Virus record (IMG/VR): IMGVR_UViG_3300032242_000673
Coordinates: 1 to 32,518 of that record
Reading direction: 5' to 3' (one strand)
DNA from: a virus
DNA: 32,518 nt
Under the pieces are notes generated by a model. That model ran no database searches. It was given only the letters and a program-made list of their open reading frames with translations, and was not told the DNA's origin. Below are positions 8,785 through 17,149 of the stretch, piece after piece; the stretch's first letter is position 1; every line of letters begins with the position of its first letter. Made by a program: the position numbers and the translations under genes.

Positions 8785-9048
8785 ATGCCAAAGATGATTG
8801 GCCCAAAAGGTATGCGCGAACTTGGCGTAAATACTTCAAAGGGCGAAAGAGTATTAAAGGCTGGCAAAGATGGATTGTTTAATGTTAGCGATCCAAAGTT
8901 AGTTAGAAAATTAAAACAAGAGGGCTTAGGAATTGCGAGCGCATCAGGCGTATTAGCAAATCCTTCACAAGTCGGATATACCTGCAAAAAATGTGGGTTT
9001 GGATCATTTTTTAAGAAATGCGGAAAGTGTGGGGAAATAAATGAGTAA
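8785..9048 (+). CDS. Small zinc-ribbon head protein (unknown role)
   Basis: The 87-residue basic protein starts at the ATG preceded by AAGGAGGG (8771-8778). An in-frame TTG at 8731 lacks such a site and lies in the terminator hairpin region, so I reject it. The N-terminal half is Lys/Gly-rich and the C-terminus carries CxxC...CxxC (CKKC and CGKC), a one-knuckle zinc ribbon. It sits between capsid and connector genes and overlaps the next start by 8 nt. The position suggests a minor head or assembly protein, but I do not recognise the family. Confidence 0.75.
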   Translation: MPKMIGPKGMRELGVNTSKGERVLKAGKDGLFNVSDPKLVRKLKQEGLGIASASGVLANPSQVGYTCKKCGFGSFFKKCGKCGEINE

Positions 9049-9934
9049 CGCATACACAGGCACAACGCATCAGTTCTCAACCCCATATCTGACCCTAGAT
9101 GAGTTTAAGAACGCGCCTACCGCGATTGATATAGATAACCTAGTTTTTAATTCACAAGACCCTGATGTTCAGGATGCCGAATTATCCAATGTAATTGCTC
9201 GCGCTTCATCTTGGATTGATACCTATTGCAACCAAGTTCTAGCCGCTACAACCGAACAAGAACAACAACGCACACGCATTAACGCTGACGGCACTATTCG
9301 CCTTCACCCACGCTACAACCCTATTATTGCGCTTACATCTTTTTATTACGGCAACCCATCAACCCAACTTCAAACCCTAAGTGATTGCTCGGTTGCTTGG
9401 ATTGAAGATTCAGAAATCATCGTGCCTTACGCAACTTTATCTACAACCTATTCATCTCAAGGCGCACTTCAATTTGGTTTTCCAACATCACCACGCATTG
9501 AAACCTACATCAAATACACCTATGTAGCAGGCTACGCAAACACTACTATTGTTAGCGCAACCGCAGGGCAAACAAGCCTAACCGTTGTTGATGGCACAGG
9601 AATCACCGCAGGATTAACGCTAAAGATTTATGACGGCTACTCAAGTGAGTTTGTAACCGTGGCCTCAACTTACACATTTGGATCAACTACAATTCCACTC
9701 ACATCTGCGTTAGTTAATAATCACGCAACAGGTATTTCTATCTCAGCCCTACCTCCTGCAATCAAAGAGGCCGCAATCCTTGTTACAACCGCTTTTCTAA
9801 AAGTGCGTGGTGATAACTCAATGGTTATGTCTATCGGTACAAGTGCAGGCCCGGTTATTCCGGGTAAGGAAAAGTTAGGCGAGGATATAGCGTTAGCACA
9901 ACAGTTGTTGATGCCTTATAGAAGGGTTAGATAA
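9041..9934 (+). CDS. Head-tail connector (gp6/adaptor-like) with beta-rich insert
   Basis: The 297-residue protein has an N-terminal helical part typical of the phage head-tail adaptor (SNVIARASSWIDTYCNQVL near residues 48-66) and a C-terminal helix (PPAIKEAAILVTTAFLKVRG) with LLMPYRRVR at the end. Such connectors stack under the portal ring to close the head. Residues ~165-235 form an extra Thr/Val/Gly-rich beta region (ATAGQTSLTVVDGTGITAG), similar in style to a small Ig-like or tail-knob domain. It overlaps the zinc-ribbon gene upstream, and its stop overlaps the next start. Confidence 0.75.
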   Translation: MSNAYTGTTHQFSTPYLTLDEFKNAPTAIDIDNLVFNSQDPDVQDAELSNVIARASSWIDTYCNQVLAATTEQEQQRTRINADGTIRLHPRYNPIIALTSFYYGNPSTQLQTLSDCSVAWIEDSEIIVPYATLSTTYSSQGALQFGFPTSPRIETYIKYTYVAGYANTTIVSATAGQTSLTVVDGTGITAGLTLKIYDGYSSEFVTVASTYTFGSTTIPLTSALVNNHATGISISALPPAIKEAAILVTTAFLKVRGDNSMVMSIGTSAGPVIPGKEKLGEDIALAQQLLMPYRRVR

Positions 9935-10425
9935 TGGCAGTTGGTCGCAAACAAGCGCGTTCTACCATTGCAGACTTTTTACAACCGCCAAAGGTAGATG
10001 GCATCAACCAAGTATTTACATCTTTTCCAAAGCGTATTAACTTTCAAATCAATGCCCTACCATCAGATAAAAATCGTTGCGCCGCAGTTATTTTTATTGA
10101 ATCTGAGCGCGAAGAAAGAATTGCCGTAGGTGGCGCACATAGTGGTTGGAAGCGTGTTGATTATCAGATAGCAATTCAACTATTTCATCACTCAATGGAG
10201 TCTAACGCCGAAGATGCTATGGACAATTTTGACTATGTAATTGATAATCTAAAGGATCGTATTCGTTCAGATCACCGTTTTGGTGATGCTTCAGGAACGC
10301 TAGTTTGGCAAGGCGCAGAACCTCGTATTGATACATCTTATGGTGAGCCATCTTTAAGTGATGGTACTGCCACCGAAACTTGGGCAATAGTTCGTTTTGA
10401 TGTTACCCAAATGATTCAAGCCTAA
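9934..10425 (+). CDS. Tail terminator / head-tail joining protein
   Basis: The 163-residue protein lies directly before the tail tube gene, the usual slot for the gpU-like terminator that caps the tail tube. The sequence has the alpha/beta flow of that family: a helix (TIADFLQP) and strands AAVIFIESEREERIAVGG and RVDYQIAIQLFHHS. A helix with EDAMDNFDYVIDNLKDRIRSDHRFG and a final strand TATETWAIVRFDVTQ complete it. The assignment rests on position and secondary-structure pattern rather than a catalytic motif. A neck protein of the same general fold is the alternative. Confidence 0.6.
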   Translation: MAVGRKQARSTIADFLQPPKVDGINQVFTSFPKRINFQINALPSDKNRCAAVIFIESEREERIAVGGAHSGWKRVDYQIAIQLFHHSMESNAEDAMDNFDYVIDNLKDRIRSDHRFGDASGTLVWQGAEPRIDTSYGEPSLSDGTATETWAIVRFDVTQMIQA

Positions 10426-10433
10426 GGAGAAAA

Positions 10434-10595
10434 ATGGCTAAATACACATACAACGGAAGCGATGAACGCGTATTCCCAACCATCGCCGTAACCGTTGAAC
10501 CCGGAGATAGTTTTGATGCGCCTGATAATTTCAGCGCACCTGATGTTTCAGCAACCGCCAAAGTAACACCTACACCAAAGCAGGAGAGTGAATAA
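10434..10595 (+). CDS. Small acidic protein before the tail tube gene
   Basis: A 53-residue ORF starts at an ATG preceded by AAGGAG (10424-10429). The stop overlaps the tail tube start (TAATG). The product is acidic and rich in Pro, Ala, Thr and Asp, with a possible short beta N-terminus (KYTYNG) and a disordered C-terminal half. The strong ribosome site and perfect packing argue that it is real. The function is unknown. Small proteins at this position in other phages can be connector or tail accessory factors. Confidence 0.65.
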   Translation: MAKYTYNGSDERVFPTIAVTVEPGDSFDAPDNFSAPDVSATAKVTPTPKQESE

Positions 10596-11581
10596 TGTCC
10601 GTACAAAATACCCACCGCTCGTACCTCGGCATCGCTAAGGAAGCGACAAAGGGAACTGCCGTTACACCAACGGATTTCATCCCTGTTACTGCATCAAAGT
10701 TCAAACCGCAAGATTTGGTTGGCGAACTTTATGATGAGGGCGTACGCGGTAGCCTTGTAAAGAACTACGCTTACATCCAAGGCCGTACTTACTCAACATT
10801 TGATTTTGGTGGCCCTGTATTTGCAGATACTTTTGGATACTCACTTGCAGGATTGCTTGGCGATGTAACTACAACAGGATCAACCGCACCTTACACACAT
10901 TCAATCGCTCTTAAGAACGCAACAGGAACAGGATCAGATGCTCAACCTGTTGCCTATACCCTTACCGATTTTTATGCCGCAAGTGTTCGCGCTTACGCAG
11001 GTATTCAAATTCACGAAGTATCTCTAAAATTTACATCAGACGGATTACTTGATTATGATGCGAGAGGAACAGGTTACGCTTCTGCAACCGCCTCAACCCC
11101 AACCCCATCATTCTCAACCGTATTGCCTACCCCAACTTGGATTGCAACCGTAACAATCGGTGGCACACAAATTACAAACTCAGTTGAAGGCAATATAGAT
11201 ATGACTCGCCCTGTTACACCTATTTTTGGTATTTCTAACACCAAGAATCCTTACTCAGTATTTGTAGGTGCTTTAGAAGTTAAGGGCAAGATTCGTTTTG
11301 TAATGGAAGCCGATACTGAATTAACTCGATTCCTTACAAATACCCAACCTGCAATCACAATTAACTGGTCGCAAGGTACAGGTGCAACTGCAACACAAAT
11401 TCAAGCAACCGTATCAAAGGGTGCTTATGTTGCGGCAATGATTGATCGCTCAAAGGACTTTGTAGAAATTGATATTGATCTAAACGCACAAGGTAACACC
11501 ACAGATGTTGGTGCAACCGCAGGTTACTCACCTATCAAATGGACTCTACAAAACGCAAAGGCTTCGGGTACATACGCATAA
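10595..11581 (+). CDS. Major tail tube protein
   Basis: The 328-residue beta-rich protein polymerises as stacked rings to form the non-contractile tail tube. It starts with the typical SYLGIAKEATKGTAVTPTDFIPV, an early segment shared by many siphovirus tube proteins. It continues with strands alternating with Gly/Thr loops, and ends with an Ig-like-sized region. It sits between the terminator-like gene and the G/GT chaperones, the expected gene order. A very stable hairpin follows its stop and probably sets relative mRNA levels. Confidence 0.85.
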   Translation: MSVQNTHRSYLGIAKEATKGTAVTPTDFIPVTASKFKPQDLVGELYDEGVRGSLVKNYAYIQGRTYSTFDFGGPVFADTFGYSLAGLLGDVTTTGSTAPYTHSIALKNATGTGSDAQPVAYTLTDFYAASVRAYAGIQIHEVSLKFTSDGLLDYDARGTGYASATASTPTPSFSTVLPTPTWIATVTIGGTQITNSVEGNIDMTRPVTPIFGISNTKNPYSVFVGALEVKGKIRFVMEADTELTRFLTNTQPAITINWSQGTGATATQIQATVSKGAYVAAMIDRSKDFVEIDIDLNAQGNTTDVGATAGYSPIKWTLQNAKASGTYA

Positions 11582-11592
11582 CCCGATAAGAT

Positions 11593-11629
11593 GTCGATAG
11601 GGAGTGCCGCCTTCCCACTCCCTATCGAC
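11593..11629 (+). terminator. Perfect 14-bp hairpin after the tail tube gene
   Basis: Arms at 11593-11606 and 11616-11629 are exact complements with a 9-nt loop. The hairpin lies 11 nt after the tail tube stop and 34 nt before the next start. No U tract follows, so it is not a classical intrinsic terminator. It may be a leaky terminator, an mRNA-stabilising structure or an operator-like palindrome. Confidence 0.5.
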
Positions 11630-11663
11630 CCTACACAGAGAAGGCGCGGATGGAAGGAAAGCA

Positions 11664-12023
11664 ATGCCTGATTCAAAAATGATCCTGCCTAAATCTAAGG
11701 CAGAAGTAACGCTACGCGATGCAACAGAGATGCGCCACAAAGACCGTAAGGCAATATGGGCATCACTCTCAGAACAAGATAACGCTCTAATTCAGAGTCT
11801 AGATATGACCGAAGGCTTAATTGCTTTCTTGGTTAAGGATTGGACTCTTGATCTAATTTTGCCATCAATTCGCATTTCATCTATTGGCGAACTTGAGATT
11901 GCTGATTATGATGCGCTCGCTATTGAGGCTAATAAAGCACAAGAAATCTTGTTTCCTAATTTTGCAAAAACACCTGAAAACGAATCGAACCCTGATAGCC
12001 CTTTAGACAAGTCCAACGACTAA
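11664..12023 (+). CDS. Tail assembly chaperone G (unshifted product)
   Basis: The 119-residue protein starts at an ATG preceded by GGAAGGAAAG (11652-11661). A longer in-frame start at 11604 would lie within the hairpin and has no ribosome site. The body resembles small siphovirus G-type chaperones: a charged N-terminus (LRDATEMRHKDRKAIWASL), hydrophobic middle helices and a Pro/Asn/Ser-rich end. It lies upstream of the tape measure, separated by one gene. Near its end sits a slippery heptamer with a downstream hairpin, so a minority of ribosomes should produce the longer GT form. Confidence 0.75.
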   Translation: MPDSKMILPKSKAEVTLRDATEMRHKDRKAIWASLSEQDNALIQSLDMTEGLIAFLVKDWTLDLILPSIRISSIGELEIADYDALAIEANKAQEILFPNFAKTPENESNPDSPLDKSND

Positions 12024-12036
12024 AGGAGTCGTTGGA
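11999..12036 (+). promoter_or_regulatory. -1 programmed ribosomal frameshift signal
   Basis: The heptamer CCCTTTA (11999-12005) is in the X_XXY_YYZ phase relative to the G frame (codons CCT and TTA). A 6-nt spacer follows, then a perfect 10-bp stem, TCCAACGACT at 12012-12021 with AGTCGTTGGA at 12027-12036, closing a 5-nt loop. The G stop codon (12021-12023) straddles the end of the stem and the loop. A -1 slip here reads straight into an open frame of 68 further codons. Confidence 0.85.
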
Positions 12037-12211
12037 AGGGCACGAACGGCATCCCGATTTAACTTACCCTGATGACCAATTTGTTTATTATTTTTGCGCA
12101 AAAGAATTTGGTTGGACTATTGAAGAAACTGATAACCAACCCGCACCTATGATTGATTGGTTAGTAGCAATCCATAACGCAGTAGGACAGGTTAAAATTG
12201 ATAAACAGTAA
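12005..12211 (+). CDS. Tail assembly chaperone T domain (frameshift extension of G)
   Basis: After a -1 slip on CCCTTTA, translation continues from position 12005 to TAA at 12209-12211, adding 68 residues to the first 114 of G, for a product of about 182 residues. The extension (LKESLEGHERH, YPDDQFVYYFCAKEFGW, then a helix ending VKIDKQ) is well folded in appearance and resembles the T domains of siphovirus chaperones. In lambda the T domain recruits tail tube subunits while the G domain coats the tape measure. The frame has a stop at 11996-11998 and no convincing start of its own, which supports expression only by frameshift. Confidence 0.8.
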   Translation, partial: RQVQRLKESLEGHERHPDLTYPDDQFVYYFCAKEFGWTIEETDNQPAPMIDWLVAIHNAVGQVKIDKQ

Positions 12212-12620
12212 TATCTTTCAAGTAATGAACGCAGTTACAAAAGCCACCGATAAACTTGATATTGGTGCTCGTATGGCGCGTGATGAAATGATGAATACTC
12301 TTACTCGATATGCCAAAGAAGAAATTAAAGGCAGAAGAACGCCGGGAGAACGAGCCACGCCGGGCGAACCTCCTATGAACCGCACAGGTAATTTGCGCCG
12401 ATCTATTAAAGGCGAAAGATTTAAAACAGGTTTTGCTAGTTATTCAGCCGTAGTAGGCCCAACGATTGTTTATGGTCGCTCAGTTGAAATGGGTGGAAAG
12501 TATGCACCTAATAGTTGGCGCGATGGGCAGAAATTCCCATATATGAAACCTGCATTTGAAAAGTTCCAAAGAGTTGCAATGTCTATTATGCGTAAGCATC
12601 TAAGTCTAAGGAGGTACTAA
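12198..12620 (+). CDS. HK97 gp10-like minor structural protein (TTG start)
   Basis: The 140-residue basic protein resembles the HK97 gp10-like tail/neck family: N-terminal amphipathic helix, a basic loop with TPGEPPMNRTGNLRRSI (residues ~59-75), the strand region YSAVVGPTIVYGRSVEMGG, and a C-terminal helix after PYMKPAFEK. TTG at 12198 is favoured because AGGACAGG precedes it at normal spacing and it overlaps the T-domain stop. ATG 12225 lacks a ribosome site. Family members usually lie upstream of the tail tube gene. Here the gene is between the chaperones and the tape measure, an uncommon order. Confidence 0.7.
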   Translation: MINSNIFQVMNAVTKATDKLDIGARMARDEMMNTLTRYAKEEIKGRRTPGERATPGEPPMNRTGNLRRSIKGERFKTGFASYSAVVGPTIVYGRSVEMGGKYAPNSWRDGQKFPYMKPAFEKFQRVAMSIMRKHLSLRRY

Positions 12621-13894
12621 TGGCTGAGTTCTTCCCTCCTGTTATATTTGAAGTAAAAGCCAAGGCAACCGAGGCTATTGCTGAATTTGGCAAAGTTAAT
12701 AAAGAACTTGCCGCTATGGAAAAAAATGGCATCCTTGCAGGTGGCGCATTGGGTAAAATGGAAAAGGCTGGCAAACTTGCGGGTACTACTTTTCTTGGAT
12801 TAGCAGGCACGATTGGTGTATTAGGTGGCGCAAGTCTTGAGGCATTGGATTCATTTGAAAAATCCCAAGTAAGATTAGAAAACGCCGTAAAAAATACAGG
12901 CGTAAATTTTGCTGCCGCCGAACCCATAATTAAATCACACGCAGACGCAATGAAAAATCTTGGTTTTACTTATGGTGAAACTTATGATGCTTTAACTAAA
13001 ATGACCGCCGCATCGGGTAGTCCAAAATTAGCATTAGATTCTTTAAGCGTAGCCGCCGATCTTGCGCGTTACAAACAAATTTCTCTTGCTGAAGCAGGAA
13101 CACTTATTGCTCGCGCATCTGTTGGGCAGGCTAAGGGTCTTGGTGATTTAGGTATTGCTATTAAAAAAACCATACCTGCGGGTGCTAGTTTTGAACAAAT
13201 TTTGAAGGCAATTGAAGATAGAACAGGACATTTAGCAAAAGATTTTAGTGAAACCTTGCCGGGTAAATTGCAAATTGCAAAAGCCAATTTTAACGCTTTA
13301 GCAATTACTATTGGTACTGAATTAGTGCCTTACGCGCAACAATTTACCGATTGGTTAATTACAACAGGCATACCAAAATTAAAAGAAATGGGTGAATGGT
13401 TTTCGGGCCATTTAACTTTAATTAAAGATTTTGGTATTGCTTTGGGTGCTATTTGGGCTACATCTAAAATTATTGCTTTTATCGGTGTTCTTAAAGATGT
13501 TATTAGCACTATGCGAGCGTTAGCAGTTGCGGCTGGTATTGCTGGCGTTGCCGAAGCATTTGCAACAGGTGGTTTAAGTGCAGTTGCCGCTACTGCGGCT
13601 CTTGCTGGTACTGCCATTCCTTTGATTGCTACTGGCGCGGCGGTTTATGGCGCAGTTAAAGCAGATCAACTTCTTACTTCAGGTAAAAATAAATCAATTC
13701 CTTATGATCCAATGTCGGGCAATACTCCCGATTTACCAAAACTTGGAGGATCGGGTGTTAAAACATATAGTAGTGCAAAACCAAAAGCACCTGCTCAAGT
13801 ATTCATCAATGTTAATGGGGCGCAAAATCCAAATGTTACTGCAAATGTAATAGCCCATACGCTAAAATTCAATAGTCCATTAACAGGAGGGTAA
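12620..13894 (+). CDS. Tape measure protein (short)
   Basis: The 424-residue, mostly helical protein sets tail length. The N-terminus (VIFEVKAKATEAIAEFGKVNKELAAME) and the segment SFEKSQVRLENAVKNTG near residues 78-94 are typical of actinophage and other siphovirus tape measures. The conserved core follows (LDSLSVAADLARYKQISLAEAGTLIARA). Hydrophobic stretches occur at ~270-290 and ~305-350. Pro/Ser/Lys-rich linker precedes a short C-terminal domain. By the usual ~1.5 angstrom per residue rule the tail would be about 60-65 nm, which is short for a siphovirus. It starts at TAATG with the upstream gene. Confidence 0.85.
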   Translation: MAEFFPPVIFEVKAKATEAIAEFGKVNKELAAMEKNGILAGGALGKMEKAGKLAGTTFLGLAGTIGVLGGASLEALDSFEKSQVRLENAVKNTGVNFAAAEPIIKSHADAMKNLGFTYGETYDALTKMTAASGSPKLALDSLSVAADLARYKQISLAEAGTLIARASVGQAKGLGDLGIAIKKTIPAGASFEQILKAIEDRTGHLAKDFSETLPGKLQIAKANFNALAITIGTELVPYAQQFTDWLITTGIPKLKEMGEWFSGHLTLIKDFGIALGAIWATSKIIAFIGVLKDVISTMRALAVAAGIAGVAEAFATGGLSAVAATAALAGTAIPLIATGAAVYGAVKADQLLTSGKNKSIPYDPMSGNTPDLPKLGGSGVKTYSSAKPKAPAQVFINVNGAQNPNVTANVIAHTLKFNSPLTGG

Positions 13895-13896
13895 TA

Positions 13897-14673
13897 ATGG
13901 TTTCTAGTCTTAATCCATATCAATTTGCCTTTAATGATTTTTTGTTTGGTGCAGGAACGCCTTATTCCGTTATAGATGTTAATGGCCTTGCAAGTTTGCC
14001 ACCATTGCGCGTTCAAGATGATAATCGCGGTTATGTAGATGGATCATATTCAGGTAGAGATTTTTATGATGGTCGCAGTATTACATTTACTATTGTAACT
14101 TTAGGCGATAATTCTCATACCGCTCAATACTATTATCGTGCGCTAAAAACGGCTTTAGTTCCTCAGCAAATTGGAACTCCGGGCAATTTAAGCACATTTC
14201 AATTTAGGCTAGATTCAGGCGATACGCTAAAGACTATGCAAGGTCGTGTTCGCACTAACGATACTATTATTGATGCCGATTACACTTATGGCTATATTCA
14301 ATCTACTTTAACTCTTTATTTTCCTGATCCACGCTATTACGACAATACCGTTCAAACAGGTACAGGTAATAGTGTTTCTGTTGTTAATTCAGGATGGGCT
14401 ACTACTTGCCCAACTATTACAATTCCTACCCCTCCTTCTGCAACTTTTAGCATTACTGGCGCAGGAACTACTATGAGTTTTGCCAATGTTAATACAAGCA
14501 AAAATATAGTTATTGATTTGCTTTATAGAACAATTACGCAAGATTCAATAGCGGCTCGCAATATCCTTGTTGGTTCATCTACTTGGATTTCCGTTCCTGC
14601 AAATACAACGGCTTCATTTATTTTAAGTGGTTCGGGTTCAATGACCGTTACTTGGCAGAACGCTTACATTTAA
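13897..14673 (+). CDS. Distal tail (Dit-like) protein
   Basis: The 258-residue, beta-rich protein follows the tape measure after GGAGGG. The N-terminal half matches the Dit ring domain pattern: NPYQFAFNDFLFG, a loop with YVDGSYSGRDFYDGRSITFTI, a helix (YYYRALKTAL), and LYFPDPRYYDNT near residue 145. The C-terminal half (~155-258) is a Thr/Ser-rich beta-sandwich (galectin-like or Ig-like in Dit proteins) that may bind carbohydrate. It forms the ring connecting tube to hub. Its stop overlaps the hub gene start. Confidence 0.7.
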   Translation: MVSSLNPYQFAFNDFLFGAGTPYSVIDVNGLASLPPLRVQDDNRGYVDGSYSGRDFYDGRSITFTIVTLGDNSHTAQYYYRALKTALVPQQIGTPGNLSTFQFRLDSGDTLKTMQGRVRTNDTIIDADYTYGYIQSTLTLYFPDPRYYDNTVQTGTGNSVSVVNSGWATTCPTITIPTPPSATFSITGAGTTMSFANVNTSKNIVIDLLYRTITQDSIAARNILVGSSTWISVPANTTASFILSGSGSMTVTWQNAYI

Positions 14674-15812
14674 TGGCAAGCGACTTTCGTTATTTAATAA
14701 CTAACCTTTGGAAGCATAGTTCGGGTTATGAAGATGTTATAGCCGAATTGCCATTTACGGGTGTTGATTTTACAACTCAACTAAACAGTATTGGTACATT
14801 TACAGGCCACATATTATTATCAGGTGTAAATTCATCTGATCTAAATGTTCTTAATGCAACCACTCCGGGCAAAAACGCGCTTTACATAGATTACAATGGC
14901 ACAATTATTTGGGGTGGAATAATTTGGCAACGCAATTACAATTCTGATACTCAAACATTAGATATTACTGCTCAAGAATTTGAATCATATTTTCAACGCC
15001 GCAGAATTTCAGATACTAAAACTTATACCACTCAAGACCCACTTTATGTAGTTCGCAATCTTATTACTTATGCTCAAGGCAAATCTCACGGCGATATAGG
15101 TGTTATTGTCGGTAGCGAATCATCATCGCTTAGAGTAACTAAAATCTATAATGCTTATGAAGTTAAATCTGTATATCAAGCCATTAAAGATTTAGCCCAA
15201 GGGTCGTTATTTGATTTTCTTATAGTTCCTGCTTGGGGTTCAGGTACTAACGCTAACAAACTTATTAAAACTCTTAAATTAGGTTCGCCCACTCTTGGAT
15301 ATACTTACGATCCTACAAGCAATGACCATTCTTGGGTCTTTAGTTTGCCCGGCAATATAGTAAGTTATAGTTATGCCGAAGATGGAATTACTGCGGCCAA
15401 TCAATTATTTGGTATTGGTTATGGCGCAAATGCCACGCGTTTAATTACAACCGCTTATGATCCTACCTATATTGGAACTTATGGTACTTGGCCTTTGTTG
15501 GAAGATGCTACCAATTACATAGATGTAGGTGATGCAAACCTTTTGCAAAACCTTACAATCGGTAAATTAAATGCTCTTTCTTATCCACCATCAATTATTA
15601 AAATTGTTATTCCTAGTTATGTTGATCCGTATCTTGGAAGTTATAGCGTAGGCGATGAAGCGCGTATATCTATTAACGATGATCTTTTTACAATGGGCGG
15701 GCTAGATGCCGCTTATAGAATTACGGCAATAAATGTATCGCCGGGTGAAAACGGCCCTGATCGTGTAACTGTTACACTTATGCTTCCACTTAGTACGACA
15801 GGAACAGTATGA
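14673..15812 (+). CDS. Tail hub / baseplate protein (Tal, gp27-like)
   Basis: The 379-residue protein starts at the TAATG overlap. An upstream in-frame ATG (14583) lies inside the Dit gene and is rejected. The order after Dit and the beta-rich domains with DYNGTIIWGGIIWQRNYNS (~73-92), LDITAQEFESYFQRR and a late LGSYSVGDEARI strand resemble actinophage minor tail proteins that form the trimeric hub of the tail tip (gp27-like fold). No peptidoglycan hydrolase domain is visible. The next gene begins 4 nt before its end. Confidence 0.7.
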   Translation: MASDFRYLITNLWKHSSGYEDVIAELPFTGVDFTTQLNSIGTFTGHILLSGVNSSDLNVLNATTPGKNALYIDYNGTIIWGGIIWQRNYNSDTQTLDITAQEFESYFQRRRISDTKTYTTQDPLYVVRNLITYAQGKSHGDIGVIVGSESSSLRVTKIYNAYEVKSVYQAIKDLAQGSLFDFLIVPAWGSGTNANKLIKTLKLGSPTLGYTYDPTSNDHSWVFSLPGNIVSYSYAEDGITAANQLFGIGYGANATRLITTAYDPTYIGTYGTWPLLEDATNYIDVGDANLLQNLTIGKLNALSYPPSIIKIVIPSYVDPYLGSYSVGDEARISINDDLFTMGGLDAAYRITAINVSPGENGPDRVTVTLMLPLSTTGTV

Positions 15813-16954
15813 GTTATGTAAATCTGCCCGACAACCTTCGGGATATTTTTTACAATCTTTCAGATCGAGTTACTAAACTTGAAACTGGCCCTAACGCGGC
15901 TATGTATAAAGCAGAATCGGTGCAAACTGTTGCTAATGATGCTTATGCTCAATCAATTATTGCTGGCAATCAAGCAACCCAAGCCGCGCTTCAAGCGGGC
16001 GTAGCACAAGCAACCGCAGATGGCAAAAATACAGTTCATTATTCAACAAGTACGCCGGGTTCAACCCCTAATAAAGTTGGCGATATTTGGTATCAATATG
16101 GAACTGGAACTTATTCTAATCAAGTAATTGCTCAATGGTCAGGCGCGGGCGGTACATCTTGGACATCGGTGCAAGTTTCAGGGTTAGTTATTGCCAATAT
16201 AGATGCGGGTACTATCAAAACAGGAACTCTCACATCTATTGCTATTTATGCTGGATCAACAGGTCAATTTCAAGTTTCTGCCGCAGGTGCTTTATCGGCT
16301 ACGGCGGCAAGTATCCAAGGCGCAATTACCGCAGACACGCTTTCAACCAACGCGGGAACGATTGCTGGATTTAGCATCAATTCTAATTATTTATATTATT
16401 CAGGAACTTATCTTTACTCAGGTGGTTCTACTACTTATGCGCTTTATTCAAGCAGAGATGTTTATGCTAATAATTTAAGTGCAAATGGTTTTGTAACTGC
16501 GGCATCCGCAGGTAGCACATTTCAAGCATCTACATTTAACGGAACTTTAACCGCTAGTGGTGCTATTGCTAATACTGGCTATGTTACTTATACAGGCGCG
16601 GCTAATATGCGTATCTCGACTTCTAGCGGAATTATTGGATACACATCATCATCCCAACGCTACAAGGTTGCTATTGAAGAACAAACAATTCCTGTTGAAT
16701 CTATTTTGGCACTTAACCCTAAATCTTATGTAGATAAAAACGAAGCAGAAGAAAAAGGTACAACCGAAGGCTTACAACGCTGGCTTGGACTTATTGCGGA
16801 AGATATTGCGCAAATACCTGTTCTTAAAGATTTACTGGCCGAATACAATACAGAAGGCGAGCCACAATCGGTTTATTACGATCGTATTGCCGTAGCCTTA
16901 ATTCCGCTATTAAAAGATCACGAAGCACGACTAAACAAGTTAGAGGGCAAATAA
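15809..16954 (+). CDS. Tail fibre with C-terminal S74 self-cleaving chaperone
   Basis: The 381-residue protein has an N-terminal coiled coil (~8-75) for attachment to the hub. A Gly/Ser/Thr/Ala-rich beta-helical shaft follows (~100-270). The end is an intramolecular chaperone of the peptidase S74 family. The catalytic set is S281 and K286 in SSQRYK, with ILALNPKSYVDK, LGLIAEDIAQ, VYYDRIAVALIPLLK and a terminal coiled coil. In known members the chaperone drives trimerisation and then cuts itself off before the Ser-Lys site. It is the only fibre seen in the window and is the likely receptor-binding protein. Confidence 0.9.
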   Translation: MSYVNLPDNLRDIFYNLSDRVTKLETGPNAAMYKAESVQTVANDAYAQSIIAGNQATQAALQAGVAQATADGKNTVHYSTSTPGSTPNKVGDIWYQYGTGTYSNQVIAQWSGAGGTSWTSVQVSGLVIANIDAGTIKTGTLTSIAIYAGSTGQFQVSAAGALSATAASIQGAITADTLSTNAGTIAGFSINSNYLYYSGTYLYSGGSTTYALYSSRDVYANNLSANGFVTAASAGSTFQASTFNGTLTASGAIANTGYVTYTGAANMRISTSSGIIGYTSSSQRYKVAIEEQTIPVESILALNPKSYVDKNEAEEKGTTEGLQRWLGLIAEDIAQIPVLKDLLAEYNTEGEPQSVYYDRIAVALIPLLKDHEARLNKLEGK

Positions 16955-17133
16955 TGGAAGCACAAGTAAAAATCGAAGATATATTAAAAGAGATGCGCGA
17001 AACTATCGGGCAACAGGCTCAAGAAATTGCAATTCTCAAAGCAACTATTGAGGCGCAAAATGCCCCAAAAGAATTTAATGTTTCTTACGATAAACCTGTA
17101 GTTACAGGAATACAGAAAACCGCTAATACATAA
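16954..17133 (+). CDS. Small coiled-coil protein after the tail fibre
   Basis: A 59-residue ORF begins at the TAATG overlap with the fibre stop. Residues 2-38 have a strong heptad pattern (KIEDILKEMRETIGQQAQEIAILK) followed by a disordered tail. It could be a virion accessory protein or part of the lysis cluster next door. I do not recognise a family. The tight overlap and the coding character support it. Confidence 0.65.
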   Translation: MEAQVKIEDILKEMRETIGQQAQEIAILKATIEAQNAPKEFNVSYDKPVVTGIQKTANT

Positions 17134-17149
17134 CCGAAAGGTGCAATGA

